Shown piece by piece: positions 6,545 to 12,093 of a DNA stretch of 12,093 bases. Made by a program: the position numbers and the translations under genes. This DNA is from JAWXBR01 sp034440235. Its GTDB lineage: Bacteria > Bacteroidota > Ignavibacteria > Kapaibacteriales > Kapaibacteriaceae. The notes below the pieces were generated by a model that was not told the DNA's origin, did no database searches, and saw nothing but the letters and a program-made list of their open reading frames with translations. The stretch covers positions 1 to 12,093 of the forward strand of contig JAWXBR010000006.1 in NCBI GenBank assembly GCA_034440235.1. Direction: 5' to 3'. The number at the start of each line of letters is the position of its first letter. Position 1 is the stretch's first letter.

Positions 6545-7684
6545 ACGTTTTGTTTGTTTTGTCCGCAGTATTCGGCTCTGGCGGCGCGCTTTGCGCTGCG
6601 GGTGCCGGAGGTTGTAGTGCAGGTGCGAGGGAAGGTAAGTGCTTATACGGCTGGACTTACCGATAGTGGAATTGCTCTGGGGATGTCAGTCGCCAGAGCC
6701 GAGCGTCTGGTGCCGGGTGTGCGCATTGTGGAGCGCGATGCCGGACGTGAGCAGGCGGTGTGGGACGCCATTATAGACCGTCTGTTTGACGTAACACCCT
6801 ACCTGGTAAGCACCACGATGGGCGAAGCATACTGCGCGTTGGATAACAGACGCGCATTAACTGCACTGCTGAAAGAACTGCAGGCACAAGGTGGCATTGC
6901 ACAAACACGCACACTGGCAAAACTCGCTGCGGTGTTTGTACCACCTGGTGCAACAACACTGGTTGAGCAGGAGAATATCCCGCGCTTTCTGGCTGCATGG
7001 AAGGTCGAGAATCTTGTGGAGCTGGGCTTTGAAGAAGAGCTGGTGGCGAAGCTGAAGCTGTTCGGACTTTCTTCGCTTACACACCTGCAGCATCTGACGC
7101 GTAGGCATATGCATGTGCAGTTCGGGGACGACGGACTCCGTATGCACGACCTGATAAAACAGATACCTGTCCGTACACCCTTACCACTCTATCAACCACC
7201 ACCAATGGTTGTAGAACACATGACGTTCGAATACCGTCAGCGCGAACCCGTGATGCTCGAAGCGATGTTAGTAGAGATTATGAAAAAGGTTATAGATGTA
7301 CTGCAAACCAGACGGACATCGATTATGGAAGTGGGGATGCTCGATCGTGATGGCAACGTGATGTGTCGTCTTGCACGCATCCTTAAAAAGCCCCTTAACC
7401 AGCCTTCGATACTGCGAACTGCAGCAAGCACCATGCTGCGCGAGATGATGTCGCCACATAGGTGGGCGTATGGGATTGAGGTGAGGCTGAAGGGACTCTC
7501 CCCGCCGCCCACAGAGCAGATGCCACTGTTTGTGCAGAGGCCGACGATCGATACGGTTGGACGTAGTGTGGCGCGGCGTTATCCGAATGCACTTGTACGC
7601 GTCGACAGAATTATTCACGATGCCTATCTACCAGAAGAAGCAGTACGCCTGGTCCGTTATGAAAATCCTCCTCGAAGCGATTGA
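6539..7684 (+). CDS. imuB: ImuB, catalytically dead Y-family polymerase homologue of the mutasome
   Basis: A 381-residue member of the UmuC/DinB-like group. The first strand, CLFCPQYSALAA, aligns with the HVDMDCFFA segment of Pol IV but has Cys8 where the first catalytic Asp would be. The second site reads TMGEA (G95-E96) where active enzymes have LDEA. The finger motif GIALGMSVARAERLVPG (44-60) is kept. It should therefore not polymerise DNA. In known systems ImuB is the hub that joins the beta clamp, ImuA and DnaE2 during translesion synthesis. A clamp-binding pentapeptide QMPLF (327-331) near the C-terminus fits that role. It is somewhat shorter than usual ImuB proteins because the palm region is compact. 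It overlaps the next gene and shares an operon with dnaE2. No imuA lies upstream; its place is taken by the restriction remnant and dinD. Confidence 0.88.
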   Translation: MYTFCLFCPQYSALAARFALRVPEVVVQVRGKVSAYTAGLTDSGIALGMSVARAERLVPGVRIVERDAGREQAVWDAIIDRLFDVTPYLVSTTMGEAYCALDNRRALTALLKELQAQGGIAQTRTLAKLAAVFVPPGATTLVEQENIPRFLAAWKVENLVELGFEEELVAKLKLFGLSSLTHLQHLTRRHMHVQFGDDGLRMHDLIKQIPVRTPLPLYQPPPMVVEHMTFEYRQREPVMLEAMLVEIMKKVIDVLQTRRTSIMEVGMLDRDGNVMCRLARILKKPLNQPSILRTAASTMLREMMSPHRWAYGIEVRLKGLSPPPTEQMPLFVQRPTIDTVGRSVARRYPNALVRVDRIIHDAYLPEEAVRLVRYENPPRSD

Positions 7685-7895
7685 CGTGCAATGCCGCGAA
7701 CGTGTACCACTGGCCATTTGCTGGAGGAGTGGAGTGTATCAGGTGGAACAGGTGCTTGAGACATGGACGTACCGCTCGAAGTGGTGGACGAATAAAGAAG
7801 AGACACGCGAATACATGCTGCTGATAACTACAAATGGCGTAATGGAAATCTATCATGGCACCGAAGGCTGGATGCTCTCGCGCATCTACGATTGA
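7659..7895 (+). CDS. Small DUF6504-like protein of the imuB-dnaE2 operon
   Basis: A 78-residue protein between imuB and dnaE2. Visible motifs are LLEAIDVQ at the start, then ICWRSGVYQVEQVLETW, YRSKWWT, REYMLLITTNGVMEIY and a closing WMLSRIYD. This is the pattern of the small DUF6504 proteins often found next to imuB or dinB in other bacteria. The biochemical role of that family is not known to me. The start at ATG 7659 gives the usual short lead before the E-x-I-x-V motif. An in-frame ATG at 7620 would add 13 residues. It overlaps the end of imuB by 26 bp and ends 25 bp before the dnaE2 frame, so it is almost certainly co-translated with them and may be a mutasome accessory factor (inference). 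Confidence 0.72.
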   Translation: MKILLEAIDVQCRERVPLAICWRSGVYQVEQVLETWTYRSKWWTNKEETREYMLLITTNGVMEIYHGTEGWMLSRIYD

Positions 7896-7930
7896 GGCAT
7901 ACTATGCTTGACATGAACATTTGCAACTGA
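7894..7930 (+). other. GAGG-ATG minigene overlapping the start of dnaE2
   Basis: GAGG (7894-7897) is six bases before ATG 7904, the same spacing as at imuB. That ATG opens only eight codons (MLDMNICN) before TGA at 7928-7930. The dnaE2 frame is the -1 frame relative to it. Adding one T to the TTT run at 7920-7922 would fuse them into MLDMNILQLTTLLND and give dnaE2 a normal start. Either a one-base deletion or miscall is present, or this is a leader minigene with re-initiation. Confidence 0.5.
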
Positions 7931-10900
7931 CAACACTGTTGAATGACACGTCTTCTATATCGTTCGGGTCGTTGCATACACGATCGCACTTTTCGTTTCT
8001 GCGTGGCGCTTCTTCTCCTGAGGAGTTGGCGGAAGAGGCGAAGGCGCACGGACATACCTTCTTGTGCATGACCGATTGGATGGGCGTGTACGCTGCAGTA
8101 CGTACACAACGTGCGTGCGCGAATGCCGGTATAAAGCCCATCGTGGGTGCCGAGATAGACATTGGCGATTCGTCGCTCGTCCTGCTCTGCAAAAACGCCA
8201 ACGGGTATGCAAATCTGTGTGCGCTGCTTACTACGGCTCATCAGCGCGATAGAGAAAAGCCCGTTGTGTTCATCGAAGACTTACGCAGATACAGTGGTGC
8301 GTACAATCATGAGTACAGCGCTGAGCACCGACAGTGTAGTTCAGAGCTTGTGTGTTTGACGGGTGGACGCGACGGACGTCTCTGGCGACACGTGCATGAG
8401 CGCCGCACCGATGCAGCACGCGCGTGGCTGCGCGAATTGCATGATGTGTTTGCTGAGAATCTCTACGTAGAGCTTGTGCACTACAGACGTCCGCAGGACA
8501 CCGTAACCGCCGACCGACTGTATACGCTTGCGCAAGAGCTCGGCATTGGTTGTGTGGTAGGGGGCGACGTTCGCCATGCGAGAGCCGACGACTACGTTGT
8601 GTATGATGTGATGACGTGTATTCGTAAAGGCACAACTGTGTTCGAGCACGACGCAGAACGTCCGGTGAACGACGAACAATGTCTTAAGTCGCAACAAGAA
8701 TTACAGACGCTGCTGCCATACCCCGATGCCTTCGAACACACTGCACGTGTTGCAGCAATGTGTTCGTTTAACATTCTCCCGGGCTTCATAACGCCGCCCG
8801 GTGCGCGCTTGCCCGAGGGCGTAGATGCACCATCGGTGTTGCGCGAGTTGTGTAATCGTGCGTTCGAAAAGCGCTACGGTAAAACACAAACAGCATCATT
8901 GCATAATGTTGATTCATTGCATTGTTTAGTATCATCGGAACAGCTATCGCTTGGTGAGAAAGAGTTGCGGACCCGTGCGGAGTTGCTCGAAAAGGAATTG
9001 CGTGTAATTGAGGACCTTGAGTTGTGCGACTTCTTTCTGGTTGTGCGCGAGGTTGTGCAGAATGCACGACAGCGCGGCATACGATGTTCGGGAAGGGGCT
9101 CTGCAGCTAATTCTATTGTGTCGTATTTACTCGAGATAACGGGCGTAGACCCGGTTGCACATAAGCTGTTGTTTGAAAGGTTTTTGCATCATGGCAGGGC
9201 GGGGACACCTGACATCGACGTCGACTTCGATAGCGACAGACGTAACGAAGTAATTGAATGGATGGAAGATCGCTTTGGCATAGAGCAGACAGCAATGACT
9301 GCGAACATTATGACGTACGGCTTGCGCATGGCTGTGCGCGATGTTGCGAAGGCGCTAGGGTGGCCGAACGACACGGTAAACCAGATGTCGAAATCGATGC
9401 CCGGACACATGTCGAAGTCTATAGAAGAATGCCGCAAAGAACTCGCAGCAGTTGTCGGCGATTCACCATTGCTCCACACACTCTTGCATGTCGTTGTGGC
9501 CATCATGGGTAGACCACGTCACCTTGGCCTACACTCCGGCGGCATGATTCTCTCATCACGTCCGCTGCATACAATAACCCCCGTACAGATCTCTGCTAAT
9601 GCAGTGAAGGTGGCGCAGTTCGACAAGGATGATGTAGAGGCTATGGGACTTGTGAAGTTTGACGTGCTTGGCTTACGCATGCTTGCATGTATAAGCGAAG
9701 CAGTAGAATTAGTAGAGCGTTATGAAGGTATTCGGTTAGAGATGGACGAGTTAACATTCGATGATAAAAATGTTTACGACCTGATGTGCAGCGGACACAC
9801 GCTTGGTGTGTTTCAGATTGAGTCGCAGGGACAAATGCATCTGTTGGCGCAGCATCAGCCCGAAGTATTTGGCGACCTTGTATCAGAAGTAGCCCTCTTC
9901 AGACCGGGTCCGTTGCAAAGCGGCACCCTCAACCCCTACGTCCGTCGCCGTCGTGGCAAAGAACCCACATCATTCCTGCACCCTATGCTTGAGCCAATTC
10001 TAGGCGACACCTACGGCATTATTATCTACCAAGAGCAGGTGCTCGAAATAGCACACAAGGTGGGTGGTATGCCCCTGCGCGAAGCGGACGAATTCAGAAG
10101 TGTGATTTCGAAAAACCGCAACGTCGAAGCAATAACGCACATGAAGGAAAGGTTTATGCAGGGGGCTGTGGCCCAAGGCATCGACACAGAGAGCGCACAA
10201 AAAATATGCGACCAGCTTGCGCACTTCACAGGCTTTGGCTTTTGCAGATCGCACGCCGCAGCCTTCGCAAAAACTGTGTATCAGAGTGCGTGGCTAAAAC
10301 ACTACCATCCTGCAGCATACATGGCAGCCTTCATGCAACACCGTCCGGGTTTCTACAACCTCATGACTCTCGAGCAAGAGTGCCGCAGACTTGGCGTACC
10401 TATTCTGTTGCCAGATATTAACAAATCACATATCCGCTACGAGCTCGAACGAATAGGACAATCGCAAGGACAAGGTAATGATGAACACCGTACGCATGAA
10501 CACAGTGAAGCAGATTCGGATAGTCACCCTACACAAATACTTGCAATTCGAAAGCCCCTTACCTCTATTACTGGTTGCACAGCAGATGTTGCCAAGAGCA
10601 TAACCTGGGCAAGGCTGACGGGAGCCTTTACGAGTGTGGAGGATTTTATACGCAGGGTTGACATTCCGAAGGATGTGTTCGATGCTGTTGCGTTGTCGGG
10701 GGCGATGGACGAATTCTCGGGCAATGCGCGGCGTGCATTGTGGGAAGTAGGCGTTGGTGTGCGACGTAAGAATGCGAAGGCCGACGAACATGCCTTGTTC
10801 GAGCTGCCATTAATTAATGCCGATGATGTACCGCCACTACCACCACTGCGTGCACAAGAGAGACTTGCTTACGATTACAAAACACATGGTGCTGCGCGTA

Positions 10901-11274
10901 TGCATCCGATGGTGTTGTACAGACGCAGTCTAACAGACATGGGCATTCATACTGTTAGCACGTGTTACAAACTGAACAACACGTCGTTTACCATTGCAGG
11001 CATCGTCATCCTAAGGCAGAGTCCGCCCACCGCCAAGGGCTTCCTCTTTGTAACCCTCGAAGACGAAACGGGATTTGTGCAATGCATTGTGCATCCCGCA
11101 ATGAGAGAGCGTTTTAATGCAGAGTTGCGCAACGCGGCACTTATCGTGCGTGGCAACTTGAGTGGTATTAATAACTGGCGTGGACTTCAGGTACACGACG
11201 TACACTCACTCAAAGGTGTCATAGGCGGGTATTATGGGGTAAACCTGCGTGTGCTCCAGGCCAATTGGAGATAG
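7921..11274 (+). CDS. dnaE2: Error-prone DNA polymerase III alpha subunit DnaE2 (ImuC)
   Basis: A 1117-residue C-family polymerase. The PHP domain (about 18-220) opens with LHTRSHFSFLRGASSPEEL and is degenerate: the usual HxH is H19-T-R21 and TDH is T51-D-W53. The palm has GTPDIDVDF with D431 and D433, and the third carboxylate is D581 in VKFDVLGLR, so catalysis should be intact. FGFCRSHAAAFAKTVYQSAW and HRPGFYNLMTLEQECRRLGV follow. Then come a helix-hairpin-helix region (ITGCTADVAKSI, about 883) and a C-terminal OB fold (about 1020-1100, VILRQSPPTAKGFLFVTLED). The TAKGxxFxTLEDETG signature, the HRPGFYNL motif and the imuB neighbour mark DnaE2 rather than replicative DnaE. A His/Glu/Ser-rich insert (about 842-878) precedes the helix-hairpin-helix. 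It carries out translesion synthesis with ImuB. The only in-frame start near the beginning is TTG 7921, which has no good ribosome site of its own. Confidence 0.93.
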   Translation: MQLTTLLNDTSSISFGSLHTRSHFSFLRGASSPEELAEEAKAHGHTFLCMTDWMGVYAAVRTQRACANAGIKPIVGAEIDIGDSSLVLLCKNANGYANLCALLTTAHQRDREKPVVFIEDLRRYSGAYNHEYSAEHRQCSSELVCLTGGRDGRLWRHVHERRTDAARAWLRELHDVFAENLYVELVHYRRPQDTVTADRLYTLAQELGIGCVVGGDVRHARADDYVVYDVMTCIRKGTTVFEHDAERPVNDEQCLKSQQELQTLLPYPDAFEHTARVAAMCSFNILPGFITPPGARLPEGVDAPSVLRELCNRAFEKRYGKTQTASLHNVDSLHCLVSSEQLSLGEKELRTRAELLEKELRVIEDLELCDFFLVVREVVQNARQRGIRCSGRGSAANSIVSYLLEITGVDPVAHKLLFERFLHHGRAGTPDIDVDFDSDRRNEVIEWMEDRFGIEQTAMTANIMTYGLRMAVRDVAKALGWPNDTVNQMSKSMPGHMSKSIEECRKELAAVVGDSPLLHTLLHVVVAIMGRPRHLGLHSGGMILSSRPLHTITPVQISANAVKVAQFDKDDVEAMGLVKFDVLGLRMLACISEAVELVERYEGIRLEMDELTFDDKNVYDLMCSGHTLGVFQIESQGQMHLLAQHQPEVFGDLVSEVALFRPGPLQSGTLNPYVRRRRGKEPTSFLHPMLEPILGDTYGIIIYQEQVLEIAHKVGGMPLREADEFRSVISKNRNVEAITHMKERFMQGAVAQGIDTESAQKICDQLAHFTGFGFCRSHAAAFAKTVYQSAWLKHYHPAAYMAAFMQHRPGFYNLMTLEQECRRLGVPILLPDINKSHIRYELERIGQSQGQGNDEHRTHEHSEADSDSHPTQILAIRKPLTSITGCTADVAKSITWARLTGAFTSVEDFIRRVDIPKDVFDAVALSGAMDEFSGNARRALWEVGVGVRRKNAKADEHALFELPLINADDVPPLPPLRAQERLAYDYKTHGAARMHPMVLYRRSLTDMGIHTVSTCYKLNNTSFTIAGIVILRQSPPTAKGFLFVTLEDETGFVQCIVHPAMRERFNAELRNAALIVRGNLSGINNWRGLQVHDVHSLKGVIGGYYGVNLRVLQANWR

Positions 11275-11285
11275 TAACAATCTCC
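11267..11285 (+). terminator. Weak hairpin at the end of dnaE2
   Basis: GGAGAT-AGTAACA-ATCTCC is a 6-bp stem with a 7-base loop that contains the dnaE2 stop codon. It is followed by TTGATCTTATTCTC, which is T-rich but not a clean U-tract. It is a candidate terminator of the mutasome operon. Confidence 0.3.
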
Positions 11286-11522
11286 TTGATCTTATTCTCG
11301 GCTCGTATCCTTTGATTCAAAACGTTAAGTCGCTTGTAGTCATTAATCTAATACCTAGAATCTCAAGACCTTCATTACGCCTGCCATGCACTGAGAAATT
11401 TCTACGCATGTAACGAATTCAGGAGGAATGTAACAGAACGCTCGATTGCTTGCAGATACGTTCGTCCAGTCTCGGCAAGACAGGCAAAACAGGTTGGATC
11501 TAACACATAGCGGAACAACGTC
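11286..11522. other. Intergenic region, no gene seen
   Basis: About 240 bp between dnaE2 and the next plus-strand gene. I see no RNA gene and no clear promoter. A partial match to the Bacteroidota -7 element, TACGTTCG (11457-11464), has no TTTG at the right distance. ATGTAAC occurs twice, at 11408-11414 and 11428-11434. The second copy has an ideal AGGAGGA directly in front, giving a start codon followed at once by a stop. Confidence 0.6.
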
Positions 11523-12093
11523 ATGCTTCCTCGTTACGTAGTCCTCAGCATTACTCTCTTTGTTGCTTCATGCATCGTATCTAGTGCTCAAGCAGTCGAG
11601 AATATTTTCCCAAATATTGGGTCCGTCGGTATTGGAACCGGCTTGAATGGACCCTTGAACAAACTTCATATTCACCGTGATGGCGAAAATCTTGCTCCGC
11701 AGCCAGTGCTTCGTTTCTCGTACGGCGGGTTACCTCCGACGGATTTGCAGCCTATTGCGCAACTAGCCTTCTGTAGCACGCTTGGGAATGCGCAGAAATA
11801 CAGCGCATACGGCCACTGCCGGCGATCTAACGTTACGTACAGCATCGACTGCTGGAGCGTACGGTAGACTAGTAGATCGTAGTGTCGCTTATGCCGTGGC
11901 AGACGATGGCCTAGCGTTCAAGCGTGTTATCCCAACTTCCGTTGTAGACACGTTCCCAGTGATTGGCTTCAGAATTTCACCGAACCCGTCTCACGGCAGC
12001 GTAACCATTACGATAGACCCTTCGCAAGCCCCATATCAGGCGACTCGAGTAACTGTTTTTGACGCGCTAGGTAGAGGCGTCCATCAGGAATGG
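11523..12093 (+). pseudogene. Secreted T9SS-tail protein gene broken by a one-base frameshift, cut by the window end
   Basis: The first frame (11523 to about 11810) encodes a signal peptide, MLPRYVVLSITLFVASCIVS ending SAQA. It continues with SVGIGTGLNGPLNKLHIHRDGE, the VGIGT-x-P-x-LHI motif common in tail-fibre-like and Bacteroidota surface proteins, then QKYSAY. That frame stops at 11867. The +1 frame continues sensibly from 11812 with ATAGDLTLRTASTAGAYG and ends in a T9SS type A start, ISPNPSHGSVTITI then VFDALGRGV, running off the window. Removing one G of the GG at 11811-11812 joins the two parts. It may be a true mutation or a sequencing indel. The function of the mature protein is unknown. 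A weak GGAA precedes the ATG by nine bases. Confidence 0.72.

Noticed and set aside
4880..6545. Classical LexA boxes (CTGT-N8-ACAG, GAAC-N4-GTTC, GTTC-N7-GTTC) upstream of dinD or imuB
   Set aside because: No match found by eye in either upstream region; nearest sequences have the wrong spacing.
5845..6546. Complete restriction-modification gene
   Set aside because: Only the recognition and C-terminal region is present; no catalytic methyltransferase or nuclease motifs exist in any minus frame up to imuB.
6520..6600. ATG at 6520 as the imuB start
   Set aside because: It is in a different frame whose product (MFVEAASVHVLFVLSAVFG) lacks the Y-family first strand; GTG 6539 has a GAGG site and matches the family.
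7268..7618. Minus-strand open frames within imuB
   Set aside because: Shadows of the imuB coding frame, mutually overlapping and without family signatures.
8270..8697. Minus-strand open frames within dnaE2
   Set aside because: Shadows of a well-supported polymerase gene; composition is Arg/His-rich as expected for antisense frames.

Overview
The window looks like a chromosomal piece from a free-living bacterium of the Bacteroidota / Ignavibacteriota / Chlorobi-Kapabacteria side of the tree. Three separate proteins end in a type IX secretion (T9SS) type A sorting domain with PNP motifs. One promoter reads like the Bacteroidota TTTG / TAnnTTTG pattern. Shine-Dalgarno sites are mostly weak or absent. 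The placement rests on these traits only; no marker gene fixes the species.

Left half (127-4775, minus strand): a tight four-gene cluster read from right to left. It encodes a secreted right-handed beta-helix protein with a T9SS tail, an MbnP-family protein with a T9SS tail, and two consecutive di-haem c-type proteins of the MauG / cytochrome c peroxidase superfamily, both predicted lipoproteins. MbnP paired with a MauG-like di-haem enzyme (MbnH) is the known partnership in which the enzyme oxidises a tryptophan of MbnP and creates a copper site. Here the MbnP carries a T9SS export tail and is followed by two different di-haem enzymes. The 3' side ends near six perfect copies of a 16-bp tandem repeat that starts at the window edge.

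Middle and right (4967-11274): a DNA-damage-response block. A dinD homologue (plus strand) converges on a truncated C-terminal remnant of an MmeI-like type IIG restriction-modification enzyme (minus strand). Divergent from that remnant is a three-gene operon: imuB (a Y-family polymerase relative lacking catalytic carboxylates but with a C-terminal clamp-binding motif), a small DUF6504-like protein, and dnaE2 (error-prone DNA polymerase III alpha, ImuC). This is the translesion mutasome without a visible imuA; dinD and the restriction remnant occupy the place where imuA usually lies. The imuB start sits inside overlapping inverted repeats, and dnaE2 has no ATG in frame. A well-placed GAGG-ATG lies 17 bases upstream of its frame, and one extra T in a TTT run would join them.

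Right edge (11523-12093): a gene for a secreted T9SS-tail protein is broken by an apparent one-base frameshift near 11811 and runs off the window. I see no tRNA, rRNA, CRISPR array or insertion sequence. The best candidates for something new are the T9SS-MbnP/di-haem locus and the dinD-imuB-DUF6504-dnaE2 damage-response arrangement with its shared upstream sequence element.
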